From positions 1-64,000 of the forward strand of contig CAYJNO010000003.1 in NCBI GenBank assembly GCA_964371715.1: a stretch of 64,000 bases of DNA. The letters run 5' to 3'. The notes beneath the pieces were generated by a model. The model was given only the letters and a program-made list of their open reading frames with translations. It searched no databases and had not been told where the DNA came from. The stretch is from CAYJNO01 sp964371715 (lineage in GTDB: Bacteria; Bacillota_I; Bacilli_A; Erysipelotrichales; Erysipelotrichaceae). Positions 52,865 through 61,699 of this stretch are shown here, in pieces. Position 1 is the first letter of the stretch. The number at the start of each line of letters is the position of its first letter. A program made the position numbers and the translations under genes.

Positions 52865-54529
52865 TTAATCTAGGTTGATTTCAACAATTGCAGGTAATAT
52901 CATAGGTCTTTTGCCTGTTTCTTTTAACATATAGCGACTCATTTTTGACTTAGCATCCATTCTTACTTTCATATTTTCATATGTATTCGCTTTAACCGCC
53001 TCATCAACTGCATTTATTAAAATCTCTCCTAATGCTTTTACAATATAATCAGCATCTTTTAAATATATTACTCCTCTTGATTGAACATCCGCTCCGCCAA
53101 CAAGTTCTTTTGTTTTAAAATTAATTACAATACCAACAACTATAACACCATCAGTCGATAAAGTTTCTCTATCTTTTAAGACCATTCCACCAACATCAAG
53201 TTTTTCATTTCCATCAATCAACATTTCTTCAAGCTCAATAAAGTCTTTTGCACTTCTTAAATGCCCATCATTTAGTACAATAATTTGGCCATTATCAATT
53301 ACTACAACTTTATCTGGTGTATATTCCATATCAACTGCAATATTTGCATTAGCTAATAAATGACGATATTCTCCATTAATTGGAATATAGTATTTTGGTT
53401 TTAATAAATAAATCATCATTTTAATATCTTCAATTGATGCACGCATTTGTAATATTTCTTTAGCCGATACATTTACAACTTTTACACCTTCTTTATAAAG
53501 ATCATTTTCCATGTTAGTTGCTTCAATTTCTGATTCAAATGATGGTGGAGATACCATAATTACAACATCATTTTCTTTTAATTGAATTAGATCATCTTCT
53601 CTTAATGCAATTCTATGCATTCTTTTAAAGACTCTTGTACCAGTTCCAGACACAATACATATTGCATCAGATTCTTCTTTTGCAAATTCTTGTTTTGTGA
53701 TAAACATCGATTGATTTAATTTATAATATCCAAGTTTACTTATCATTTCTAATAATTCATATTGACTATTATCATAGAAATAAATCTTTTTATTTAATTT
53801 ATTAGCTATCTCAATAATTTCAAATAAGCGATAGATATTTTGTTTATAAACCGTTACAAAAACTCGACCATCACTATTTTCAATATTTCCTTCGATAATT
53901 GGCGTTACTTTATGTCTTGGTGCAGTATACCCTGATGTTGTCGAACCTGTTGATTCACATAAGAAAGCTAAAACACCATTTTTACCAATTTCGGCTATCT
54001 TACTGATATCACTTGAGAAAAACTCATTTCTGATATCATAGTCTATTAAATATTCACTAGCTACAACAACACTACCTTGATCTGTATGAATTGCTAAACC
54101 AAATCCATCAGGTATTGATTGTGTTAACGCAAATGTCTCAACTTTAATATTAGCTACTTTAAAGCGGTGACATCTTTTCACAACATTAATATTTACATTT
54201 TTGATTTTTTCTTTTTTTATTAATCTTTTAATTATTTGTGCTGTTAGAGCAGTTGTATAGATAGGAGCATTTACAACTTTTAAAAGATGAGGAATGCCTC
54301 CCATTACATCATCATGAGCATGGGTAATAAATATACCTTTTACTCTTTCTTTATTATCAATTAAGTATTTAAAATCAGGTAATATTATCTCAACCCCTAA
54401 TTGTTCTTTAGGGTTAGGATATTTTAGCCCAACTTCTACTACAAAGATATTTTCATCTACTTCCACTATATACATATTTTTGCCGATTTCATCTAATCCG
54501 CCTAATCCAAATATCTTAACTTGGCTCAT
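52865..54529 (-). CDS. rnjB: RNase J2-like beta-CASP protein with degenerate active site
   Basis: 554 aa, full RNase J length, with metallo-beta-lactamase, beta-CASP and C-terminal domains. Key metal ligands are changed. Motif HxHxDH reads H70-A-H72-D-D74-V75, so the last His is missing. The HSIPD His is Gln137 (TQSIPDG), the Asp of TGDF is Glu159 (ASEY), and the SGHAS-type motif reads VSAKE. It is therefore probably the non-catalytic J2 partner that shapes the J1/J2 complex in mRNA decay and rRNA maturation. The place beside ftsK matches B. subtilis rnjB. An active J1 must be elsewhere. Confidence 0.85.
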   Translation of the reverse strand: MSQVKIFGLGGLDEIGKNMYIVEVDENIFVVEVGLKYPNPKEQLGVEIILPDFKYLIDNKERVKGIFITHAHDDVMGGIPHLLKVVNAPIYTTALTAQIIKRLIKKEKIKNVNINVVKRCHRFKVANIKVETFALTQSIPDGFGLAIHTDQGSVVVASEYLIDYDIRNEFFSSDISKIAEIGKNGVLAFLCESTGSTTSGYTAPRHKVTPIIEGNIENSDGRVFVTVYKQNIYRLFEIIEIANKLNKKIYFYDNSQYELLEMISKLGYYKLNQSMFITKQEFAKEESDAICIVSGTGTRVFKRMHRIALREDDLIQLKENDVVIMVSPPSFESEIEATNMENDLYKEGVKVVNVSAKEILQMRASIEDIKMMIYLLKPKYYIPINGEYRHLLANANIAVDMEYTPDKVVVIDNGQIIVLNDGHLRSAKDFIELEEMLIDGNEKLDVGGMVLKDRETLSTDGVIVVGIVINFKTKELVGGADVQSRGVIYLKDADYIVKALGEILINAVDEAVKANTYENMKVRMDAKSKMSRYMLKETGKRPMILPAIVEINLD

Positions 54530-54546
54530 AAATCCTCCTTATTGTA

Positions 54547-55983
54547 TTATTCAACCATAATACCATTTAATGAAAAGCTTCTACATTCTGTAATTTTTAC
54601 ACTTACAATATCGCCTTCTTTTACATTATTACCACTAAAGTTAACTAATTTGTTTTCTTCACTATAGCCGCTAAATGTTTTTTCATTTTTCTTACTTACA
54701 CCATCTACTAATACTTTTAAAATTCTATCTTGGTATTTAATATTATTATGACTGCCATATTCTGCAATTTTTTTATTTAAACGCTGTAATCTTTCATTTT
54801 TAACTTCTTCACTAATATTATCTTCCATACGTGCTGCTGGGGTTCCTTCTCTTGGTGAATAAATGAATGTAAATGCACTATCATATTTACAATAATCTAC
54901 TAAATCAAGTGTTTCTTGGAATTGTTCTTCTGTTTCATTTGGGAAGCCAACAATAATATCAGTTGAGAAAGTTGCATTTGGTATCGTATTTATTATTTTA
55001 TCATATAATTCGCGATATTGCTTATTTGTATATCTTCTTCCCATTAATTTTAATACATCATCATTTCCAGATTGAACAGGTAAATGAATTGCTGGCATAA
55101 TATTTTCATGTTTTGCGATAATATCAACCATTTCATGAGTAAAGTCCCATGGATGTGAAGTAGAAAATCTAATTCTCTCAATTCCACTAGCAGCAACAGC
55201 TTCTAAAAGCGTAGAAAAATTATAATCAAGATTTAAATCTTTTCCATAAGCATTAACATTTTGACCAAGTAAAGTAACTTCTTTAAAGCCTTCTTGTTTT
55301 AAAGTATTTACTTCCTCAATTATATCTTCAATTAAACGTGAACGTTCCTTACCTCTTGTATATGGGACTATACAATAAGTACAAAACTTATCACAACCAT
55401 ACATTATATTAACCCATGCTTTATATTTACCAAATCTTTTAACTGGTAAATTTTCAATGACTTCACCCTCTTTTGAAAATACTTCAACAACTCTTTTTTT
55501 ATCGTTTACTACATCTACTAAAAGTTTAGGTAAGTTATGTAAATTATGTGTTCCAAATATTAAATCAACATGACGATGTGTTTTTAATAACTCATTCACC
55601 ACATCTTCTTCTTGAGCCATACAACCACAAAGAGCAAAAAGCATATTAGGTTTTTTTACTTTTAATCTTTTCGCATGACCAATTTCTCCGATAACACGAT
55701 CTTCAGCATTTTTTCTTATTGCACAGGTATTAAAGATTAAAAAATCAGTTTCTTCTTCGTTTTCAGTAGCTTTATAGCCTAAGCTTTCTAAGATTCCAGA
55801 TAGTGTTTCTGAATCACGTACATTAGCTTGACAGCCATATGTTTTAATATAATAATATTTGTTTTCACCAATATTTTTTGCTTCATTTGGTATTTCAAAT
55901 ATTTCTTTTTCTATTTTTATTTCATCTTTACTTCGATGTCTTGCTAAAGTCATAGAAGGTAATTTAAATTCATTATTTTTCAT
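54547..55983 (-). CDS. miaB: tRNA-2-methylthio-N6-dimethylallyladenosine synthase MiaB
   Basis: 478 aa. The UPF0004 domain has Cys51, Cys87 and Cys121 for the auxiliary cluster (YGCQANVRDSE, NTCAIR, CGCMAQ). The radical SAM motif CDKFCTYC gives Cys197, Cys201 and Cys204, and a C-terminal TRAM domain ends the protein. It thiomethylates i6A37 in tRNAs reading UNN codons. It begins 24 bases after a ferredoxin terminator with no visible promoter between them. Confidence 0.96.
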   Translation of the reverse strand: MKNNEFKLPSMTLARHRSKDEIKIEKEIFEIPNEAKNIGENKYYYIKTYGCQANVRDSETLSGILESLGYKATENEEETDFLIFNTCAIRKNAEDRVIGEIGHAKRLKVKKPNMLFALCGCMAQEEDVVNELLKTHRHVDLIFGTHNLHNLPKLLVDVVNDKKRVVEVFSKEGEVIENLPVKRFGKYKAWVNIMYGCDKFCTYCIVPYTRGKERSRLIEDIIEEVNTLKQEGFKEVTLLGQNVNAYGKDLNLDYNFSTLLEAVAASGIERIRFSTSHPWDFTHEMVDIIAKHENIMPAIHLPVQSGNDDVLKLMGRRYTNKQYRELYDKIINTIPNATFSTDIIVGFPNETEEQFQETLDLVDYCKYDSAFTFIYSPREGTPAARMEDNISEEVKNERLQRLNKKIAEYGSHNNIKYQDRILKVLVDGVSKKNEKTFSGYSEENKLVNFSGNNVKEGDIVSVKITECRSFSLNGIMVE

Positions 55984-56007
55984 TTTTTATATCCTTTCAA
56001 ATAAAAA

Positions 56008-56026
56008 AACCAAGCAGTGCTTGGTT
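56008..56026 (-). terminator. Terminator of the ferredoxin gene
   Basis: An 8-bp stem (AACCAAGC with GCTTGGTT), 3-base loop and seven T on the minus strand, overlapping the ferredoxin stop codon. Confidence 0.8.
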
Positions 56027-56199
56027 TATTGTGAAATAGCTGATACTGGACAAGTTCCTACGCAAGCACCACAGTCGATACATAAAGCATCATCAACGAT
56101 AGCTTTACCATCTCCATCCATAGATAGAGCTGCAACTGGACATACTCCTACGCATGCACCACAACCAATACAAACTTCTTTTTCAATTCTTACAGGCAT
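56026..56199 (-). CDS. 2[4Fe-4S] ferredoxin
   Basis: 57 aa with an AGGAGG ribosome site. Two near-identical halves each hold CxxCGACVGxCP: Cys10, 13, 16, 20 and Cys40, 43, 46, 50. This is a clostridial-type ferredoxin, a soluble low-potential electron carrier. Likely partners encoded in this window are the NfnAB pair, the YjjW activase and MiaB (inference). The halves are also similar at DNA level, reflecting the ancient internal duplication. It is monocistronic, with a good promoter and terminator. Confidence 0.95.
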   Translation of the reverse strand: MPVRIEKEVCIGCGACVGVCPVAALSMDGDGKAIVDDALCIDCGACVGTCPVSAISQ

Positions 56200-56224
56200 G
56201 AAATTTCCTCCTTAGACGTATTTA

Positions 56225-56252
56225 ATTATAGCATATTAAAATCTAATGACAA
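56225..56252 (-). promoter_or_regulatory. Promoter of the ferredoxin gene
   Basis: On the minus strand, TTGTCA (56247-56252) and an extended -10 TGC-TATAAT (-10 at 56225-56230), spacer 16. Confidence 0.75.
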
Positions 56253-56254
56253 CA

Positions 56255-57031
56255 CTAATTGTTTGGTCTAATTCGAATTTTTTCTATTTTTATTGGTTTT
56301 TTACTACTATCATCGTACTCTACGAATAAGGCACTAAGCATTGCTTCGCCACTTGCTACTTCGTATTTTGTTTTTTCTTTATAAACCATATTACTTATTA
56401 CTTCTTCAATATCACGTCCAAGTACACTTTCATAAACTCCACACATTCCAACATCACTTATGAAAGCTAAATTATTAATTATTCTTTCATCATTTGTTTG
56501 AACATGAGTATGTGTACCAAATACACCAGATATTTTATCTTGATAAAAATAGGCAAATGTAATTTTTTCAGCTGTTGTTTCAGCATGTAAATCAACAAAA
56601 TAATAATCCGCCTTTACAGTCTCTAATATATCATCCATTGCTTTAAACGGAGAAAAGCCTACACGATCCATATAGACTTCCCCCATAATATTACATATAC
56701 ATATTTGTTTATCTAAGATATTGAATACTTTATAATTTTGACCAATATTAAATGGCATTAAGTTAATTGGTCTGATAAGATTTTCTAATTCATCAATATA
56801 ATTGATTACTATCTCTTTTGAAAATGCATGGTTTCCTAATGTTATACAATCAATACCTGCATTAGTTAATTGATTATATATCTTTTTAGTTATACCCTTA
56901 CCATGTGCACTATTTTCAGCATTTGCAATTGTAAAGTCTGGTTGGTATTTTTCTTTTAATAAAGGTAGTTTTTCAACTACTATTTCTCTACCACTAGATC
57001 CTACAATATCTCCTATAAACAATATTCGCAT
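56255..57031 (-). CDS. ymdB: YmdB-family metallophosphoesterase
   Basis: 258 aa. Calcineurin-like metal motifs: the start IGDIVGSSGRE (5-15), NAENSAHG (about 39-46), GNHAFS and later GVFGTHTHVQTND. YmdB homologues hydrolyse 2',3'-cyclic nucleotides and affect cell-fate decisions and biofilm in Bacillus. It shares one base with the end of rny, in the conserved rny-ymdB order. Confidence 0.94.
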   Translation of the reverse strand: MRILFIGDIVGSSGREIVVEKLPLLKEKYQPDFTIANAENSAHGKGITKKIYNQLTNAGIDCITLGNHAFSKEIVINYIDELENLIRPINLMPFNIGQNYKVFNILDKQICICNIMGEVYMDRVGFSPFKAMDDILETVKADYYFVDLHAETTAEKITFAYFYQDKISGVFGTHTHVQTNDERIINNLAFISDVGMCGVYESVLGRDIEEVISNMVYKEKTKYEVASGEAMLSALFVEYDDSSKKPIKIEKIRIRPNN

Positions 57032-58590
57032 TATTTTGCTAACTCGTTTACTCTAGTTTCTCTGATCACTGTTACTTTAATGTGTCCTGGGTATTGCATT
57101 GTTGCTTCAATTTGATCTTTGATGTTTCTAGCTATTAAATGACATTTTTCATCATTTACTACTTCAGGTTTTACTAATACTCTAATTTCTCTACCAGCTT
57201 GGATTGCATAAGTTTTCTCAACTCCATTAAAGCTGTTTCCAATACTTTCAAGTTGTTCTAGACGATTAATATAATTTTCAATTCCTTCATATCTAGCTCC
57301 CGGTCTTCCAGCACTCAAAGTGTCTGCTGCTGCAACTAAATTTGAAATTAAATGTTTTGGTTCTACTTCACCATGGTGAGATAAAATACCATCAATAACA
57401 ATCTCATTTTCACCATATTTTTTAGCAATTTTTGCACCAAGTTCTACATGAGTTCCATCCATTTCAAAATCGATGGCTTTACCAATGTCGTGCAATAATC
57501 CTGCTCTTTTAGCTATAACTTGATTTAAGCCTAATTCTGCAGCCATTATTCCTGCAAAACTTGCTACTTCAATGCTGTGTTGTAGACAATTTTGTCCATA
57601 GCTATAACGATATTTCAATCTACCGATTAATCTAACTAATTCTTTATCAATTTTTCCAATTCCTAATTTAAAGCATGCTTCTTCACCAGCTTTAACAATT
57701 TGTTCTCCAATTTGTTTTTTTACTTTGTTAACAACATCTTCAATTCTTCCTGGTTGAATTCTACCATCTTTTAATAATGTTTCAAGTGATAATCTTGCAA
57801 CCTCTCTTCTAATTGGATCAAAACATGATACTGTAATAATATCTGGTGTGTCATCGATAATTAAATCTACACCAGTAGCTTGTTCAATAGCTTTAATGTT
57901 ACGTCCTTCTCTACCAATTACACGACCCTTCATTTCTTCATTAGGCAATGTAACTACTGATACACAACGCTCAATAACTTCTTCATTTGAATATCTTTGA
58001 ATAGCTAAAGCAATAATGTTTTGTGATTTAGCAACACAAATCTCTTCTGCTTTTTCTTCTTGTTCACGAATATATAAAGAAATATCTTTTTCCATTCTTT
58101 TTTCAACAAGTGCCATTATCTCTTTTTTTGCTTCATCTTGTGTTAATAATGCAATTTTCTCTAAGATTGCTAGTTGCCCATCAATCTTTTCTTGTAATTC
58201 TGCTTCCATATTATCAAGTATAGTTTGTTTATCTGAAATTTTTGTTAATTTATCTTCGAGATTTTTTTCTTTTTTTGTAATTGTTTCATCTCTAAAATTT
58301 AGAGAATCTTCTCTACGTAGCAATTTATTTTCATTTTCTGATAACTCTTTTTTACGATCTTTAAATTCTTTTTCTGCTTGTAGTTTTAGTTCATAAACTT
58401 GTGTTTTACCATCTAAAATTGCTTGTTTTATTGTGTTTTTTGCTTTAATATCTGCTTCTTCCACTAATAATCTTACTTTTTCTTTTTCTCGATTTAAACC
58501 TGCTTTATTCATTAATATGATAGCTAATGCTCCTATTACTAAACCAGCAATACCTGTTAATAACGGAAGAAATACTATAGATCCATCCAT
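57031..58590 (-). CDS. rny: Ribonuclease Y
   Basis: 519 aa from the ATG at 58590, chosen because AGGAGGG is 5 bases upstream; an earlier ATG lies before that site. An N-terminal membrane span (about 5-27), a long coiled coil (about 30-190), a KH domain with GREGRNIKAIEQATG, and an HD domain with LLHDIGKAID. It is the membrane-bound endonuclease that starts mRNA decay in Gram-positives. It has its own promoter. Confidence 0.97.
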   Translation of the reverse strand: MDGSIVFLPLLTGIAGLVIGALAIILMNKAGLNREKEKVRLLVEEADIKAKNTIKQAILDGKTQVYELKLQAEKEFKDRKKELSENENKLLRREDSLNFRDETITKKEKNLEDKLTKISDKQTILDNMEAELQEKIDGQLAILEKIALLTQDEAKKEIMALVEKRMEKDISLYIREQEEKAEEICVAKSQNIIALAIQRYSNEEVIERCVSVVTLPNEEMKGRVIGREGRNIKAIEQATGVDLIIDDTPDIITVSCFDPIRREVARLSLETLLKDGRIQPGRIEDVVNKVKKQIGEQIVKAGEEACFKLGIGKIDKELVRLIGRLKYRYSYGQNCLQHSIEVASFAGIMAAELGLNQVIAKRAGLLHDIGKAIDFEMDGTHVELGAKIAKKYGENEIVIDGILSHHGEVEPKHLISNLVAAADTLSAGRPGARYEGIENYINRLEQLESIGNSFNGVEKTYAIQAGREIRVLVKPEVVNDEKCHLIARNIKDQIEATMQYPGHIKVTVIRETRVNELAK

Positions 58591-58615
58591 AATACCCTCC
58601 TTTTTTTCCATTAAT

Positions 58616-58630
58616 AGAGTTTTAAACTCT
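58616..58630. repeat. Small palindrome in the rny leader
   Basis: AGAGTTT-T-AAACTCT, 7-bp arms, about 26 bases upstream of the rny start codon. It may be a regulatory hairpin in the leader RNA. Confidence 0.3.
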
Positions 58631-58635
58631 TCTAT

Positions 58636-58664
58636 ATCATATAATATTTTGACTTTAAATACAA
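58636..58664 (-). promoter_or_regulatory. Promoter of rny-ymdB
   Basis: On the minus strand, TTGTAT (58659-58664) and TATGAT (58636-58641), spacer 17. Confidence 0.5.
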
Positions 58665-58747
58665 TAAGATATCCTGTATTATCAAGCTTTTATATTAAGA
58701 AGACAATTTAACTTTAATTAAATTAAATATTATTAGTTTACATAAAT

Positions 58748-58784
58748 AAAAACACAGATAATTTTAGAAATTTTCTGTGTTTTT
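58748..58784 (-). terminator. Terminator of the pcp operon
   Basis: An 11-bp stem (AAAAACACAGA with TCTGTGTTTTT), 15-base loop, 10 bases after the pcp stop codon. Confidence 0.75.
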
Positions 58785-58794
58785 ATTTTAATTA

Positions 58795-59436
58795 TTAATG
58801 AGTTGAACCACCTTCAATTTTTATATCTTTATCATTTTGAATAATTGCTTCAATAGCGTGTATTAAACCTCTAGTAATCATATCTAAATTCATTGATGGC
58901 ATATTTCTTTTATCAATAACTTGCTCTGGTAAAAATGGAATATGAATAAAGCCACTTTTTTTATTTGGATATTTTGTTTCAATCAAGTGTCTTACACCAT
59001 AAGTTACATGATTACAAACAAATGTACCTGCTGTATTTGAAATAGATGCCGGTACCTTATTGGCCAACATATGAGCAACCATTGCTTTAATTGGAATATT
59101 TACAAAATACGCTGCAGGACCATCTTTATATACAGGTTCATCTATAATTTGATTACCTTCATTATCAGGTATTCGACAATCATCAATATTGATACCAATT
59201 CTTTCAACCGATAAATCTACTCTACCACCAGCTTGACCAATTGATAAAATTACATCAGGATTATGTAATGCGATTGCTTCATCAATTACCTTTAATGATT
59301 TATGACATACTGTTGGTATTTCAAGTTTTATAATTTCTGCATCCATTATTTGTTCTGGTAAGCATTTTACCGATTCAATTGCTGGATTAATTTTTTCTCC
59401 ACCAAAGGGATCAAATCCTGTTACTAATATTTTCAT
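58795..59436 (-). CDS. pcp: Pyrrolidone-carboxylate peptidase
   Basis: 213 aa. Signature start TGFDPFGGEKINPA; catalytic Glu78 in SVERIGIN, Cys141 in GTFVCNHVTYG, and His165 in FIHIPFLPEQ. It removes N-terminal pyroglutamate (5-oxoproline) from peptides in the cytoplasm. It is the last gene of a three-gene set with DUF969 and DUF979 membrane proteins, 8 bases after the latter. Confidence 0.96.
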   Translation of the reverse strand: MKILVTGFDPFGGEKINPAIESVKCLPEQIMDAEIIKLEIPTVCHKSLKVIDEAIALHNPDVILSIGQAGGRVDLSVERIGINIDDCRIPDNEGNQIIDEPVYKDGPAAYFVNIPIKAMVAHMLANKVPASISNTAGTFVCNHVTYGVRHLIETKYPNKKSGFIHIPFLPEQVIDKRNMPSMNLDMITRGLIHAIEAIIQNDKDIKIEGGSTH

Positions 59437-59444
59437 TTTTCCTC

Positions 59445-60401
59445 CTAGAATGCTAAAGTAAGCATTAATATAATATGAATTGTTAAGATAATAATTGCCA
59501 TAGGTAATTGTGTTTTAATAACTGTCCATTTATCTCGAGTTTCTAATACTGCAGCTGGTACGATGTTAAAGTTGGCGGCCATTGGTGTTAATAGAGTTCC
59601 ACAAAATCCTGCAGTCATCCCTAAAGCTCCAACAATTGACGGATCTCCACCTTGCATGATTACAAAAGGAACACCAATACCTGCTGTAATAACTGAAAAT
59701 GCTGCAAATCCATTACCCATAATCATTGTGAAGATTGCCATACCAAGACAATAAACAATTACTCCAATTACAATATTTCCATCAGGTACAATATTAGAAA
59801 TAATCGATGATATAACATCGCCAACACCAGCAGCTGAAAATAGTGTCCCCAGTGCACCTAATAATTGAGGTAACAAACTTGTAGCCCCAACTGTCATTAA
59901 TAATTTACTAGAATCTTCTCTTGTTTCTTTAGCTTTTGGTCTACATAAAATACATGCAACAATTAAGGCAATAATACATGCACCACCAACCATTACAGCA
60001 CCATCAAGTCCTCTTAGTGTTTCTATACCATCAACTATTATTGTATATTTAACTAATGAGAAAACAAATGCTAATGCTCCAATTAAAATTGCAGGAATAA
60101 AGATTGCACTTTTAATTTCACTATTATTAGCTAATCTTTCTTGTTGTGTAGTTTCATTAAATTTACCAATTTTTACTTGCTTTGTAATAGTTAATGCACC
60201 CATAACTAATAAAAGTCCACCAGTTATTTCAGATGGAATAAGTTTTCCAAATATATATATAACTCCTAATATTGCCCAAAATATAAATGTTCCATATTTT
60301 GCTTCTTCATTCTTTAGTGCTCTAAATGCACAGTCTAAACTTACAAGCCCACATAATGTATAAATCAACTCTGGGGCAATATATGTTAAAAAGTCTCCCA
60401 T
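59445..60401 (-). CDS. DUF979 membrane protein
   Basis: 318 aa with about nine hydrophobic spans, and the conserved Gly/Ala-rich segment GNGFAAFSVITAGIGVPF (about 229-246). It is always found with DUF969, usually beside pcp or 5-oxoprolinase genes. A two-part transporter for 5-oxoproline or pyroglutamyl peptides is the likely role, by context. It shares one base with the DUF969 gene. Confidence 0.85.
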   Translation of the reverse strand: MGDFLTYIAPELIYTLCGLVSLDCAFRALKNEEAKYGTFIFWAILGVIYIFGKLIPSEITGGLLLVMGALTITKQVKIGKFNETTQQERLANNSEIKSAIFIPAILIGALAFVFSLVKYTIIVDGIETLRGLDGAVMVGGACIIALIVACILCRPKAKETREDSSKLLMTVGATSLLPQLLGALGTLFSAAGVGDVISSIISNIVPDGNIVIGVIVYCLGMAIFTMIMGNGFAAFSVITAGIGVPFVIMQGGDPSIVGALGMTAGFCGTLLTPMAANFNIVPAAVLETRDKWTVIKTQLPMAIIILTIHIILMLTLAF

Positions 60402-61072
60402 TATTTTTTACCCCCTTTAATTTTCATATCAAGCATAAATACTTGAACACAACTTAATATCACTACAATAACTGCTACTGGAATTGCAGCTGTAGAAATC
60501 GATTGTAATGTTACTTCATATCCAAGTGCTGCAAGAGTACCTTGAATCAATACTACACCACTTGCTGCAGGAAAACAGTTTTGGGCAAAAAAGTTACCAA
60601 AGTTTTCAATTGCAGCACTATTACCACGAATCGCTTCATCTTCTTTATCTGTTAATTCATCACCTTTACTAGCTTTAGCTGATCCTTGTGCCATCGGTAA
60701 TATTAATGGTCTAATAAATTGTACATGACCACCAATTCGTACATTAAATGCAGCAGCTAATGAACGAATTACCATATATAAAGATAACACTTTACCTGCA
60801 GATGCATTTTTTATATTACCAATTAAAACTGCAGCTCTTTCTTTTAAACCATATCTTTCAATAATTGCAATTACAGGAAACATAATTAAGAATATAGACA
60901 TTAATCTATTCCTTACAAAAGACTCACCTAAAATACTTAAAATTTCTAAAAAATCAATTCCAGCAACTAGCCCTGTCACTATTCCTGAAATTAAAACTAC
61001 CGCTAAAACATCAATCTTCATAATGAAACCAACGATGATGATTAGCACACCTATTAGTGTAATATACTCCAT
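60401..61072 (-). CDS. DUF969 membrane protein
   Basis: 223 aa from the ATG at 61072, behind AAAGGAGGG; an earlier start is unsupported. Five to six spans, with the conserved FNVRIGGHVQFIRPLILPMAQ region (in parts, about 107-127) and ENFGNFFAQNCFPAASG. It is the partner of the DUF979 protein and first gene of the DUF969-DUF979-pcp operon. Confidence 0.85.
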   Translation of the reverse strand: MEYITLIGVLIIIVGFIMKIDVLAVVLISGIVTGLVAGIDFLEILSILGESFVRNRLMSIFLIMFPVIAIIERYGLKERAAVLIGNIKNASAGKVLSLYMVIRSLAAAFNVRIGGHVQFIRPLILPMAQGSAKASKGDELTDKEDEAIRGNSAAIENFGNFFAQNCFPAASGVVLIQGTLAALGYEVTLQSISTAAIPVAVIVVILSCVQVFMLDMKIKGGKK

Positions 61073-61153
61073 AAATCTCCCTCCTTTGATGACCATTTAA
61101 TTATCATCTATCTATTACGATTATACACATATTTAATTTTATGAGCAAATAAA

Positions 61154-61183
61154 AAATGGTTAGCATATTAAAACTAGCCATTT
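61154..61183 (-). terminator. Terminator of the antitoxin-like gene
   Basis: AAATGGCTAG and CTAACCATTT pair with one mismatch, followed by six T on the minus strand, just after the gene. Confidence 0.65.
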
Positions 61184-61187
61184 ATAA

Positions 61188-61457
61188 TTATTTTTTTAAT
61201 AACGTTTTTCTTAATTTTTTTACTTCATCTTGATTAAGATTTAAATGAAGTGAATCATACTTTTCTGACATTGAAATATCTTCGTCAATAGTATACTCAT
61301 AACATTTAGCATCACGTTTTAATTTCTCATATTCTTCCACACCCATTATAACGTATTTATCTTCTAAATCATCAGTAACAGTAATATGAGTCAAAATTGT
61401 AACATCCTTCAACTCTTTTTTAATTCCCTCAAGACTTCTTAGCTCTATCTTCTTCAT
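61188..61457 (-). CDS. Orphan Phd/YefM-like antitoxin candidate
   Basis: 89 aa, AGGAG ribosome site. The middle part with DKYVIMGVEEYEKLKRD (about 33-49) resembles the strand-helix of Phd/YefM antitoxins (V-x-M-S-x-E-E-Y-E-x-L). The N-terminal start KIELRSLEGIKKELK fits their first helix. The C-terminal 35 residues are polar and Lys-rich. No toxin gene is adjacent: the flanking genes are a methyltransferase and DUF969. An inverted repeat in the leader would suit autoregulation. The family call is tentative; it could be an unrelated small protein. Confidence 0.5.
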   Translation of the reverse strand: MKKIELRSLEGIKKELKDVTILTHITVTDDLEDKYVIMGVEEYEKLKRDAKCYEYTIDEDISMSEKYDSLHLNLNQDEVKKLRKTLLKK

Positions 61458-61468
61458 AATCTTCTCCT

Positions 61469-61496
61469 ATTTAACTAAAAATCAACTTAGTTAAAT
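61469..61496. promoter_or_regulatory. Inverted repeat in front of the antitoxin-like gene
   Basis: ATTTAACTAA and TTAGTTAAAT, perfect 10-bp arms with an 8-base spacer, ending 2 bases from the AGGAG site. It is either an operator or a leader hairpin. Confidence 0.6.
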
Positions 61497-61699
61497 TCAC
61501 TAATAAGTAAGGTTTACTTGTACATATCATAGCATAGATGCGGATTTTTTTCTAGCTAATACTACAAAATTAAAAAAATTTCAAGTATTTCTATTCATAA
61601 ATTTTACAATTTTATTTCATTTTATAAATTAATTATTAATTTATATTATTTTCTAAAAAATTTATATGTGAAGTTACACCCAAGTATAACTATACTCTA
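61497..61699. other. AT-rich gap without a gene
   Basis: About 200 bases upstream of the antitoxin-like gene. I see no reading frame with a ribosome site and no RNA signature, only AT-rich runs. It must hold that gene's promoter, which I cannot place with confidence. Confidence 0.5.

Noticed and set aside
58016..58396. Plus-strand reading frame inside rny
   Set aside because: It lies antisense to the coiled-coil part of RNase Y, is Ser/Phe-rich as expected for an antisense shadow, and lacks a ribosome site.
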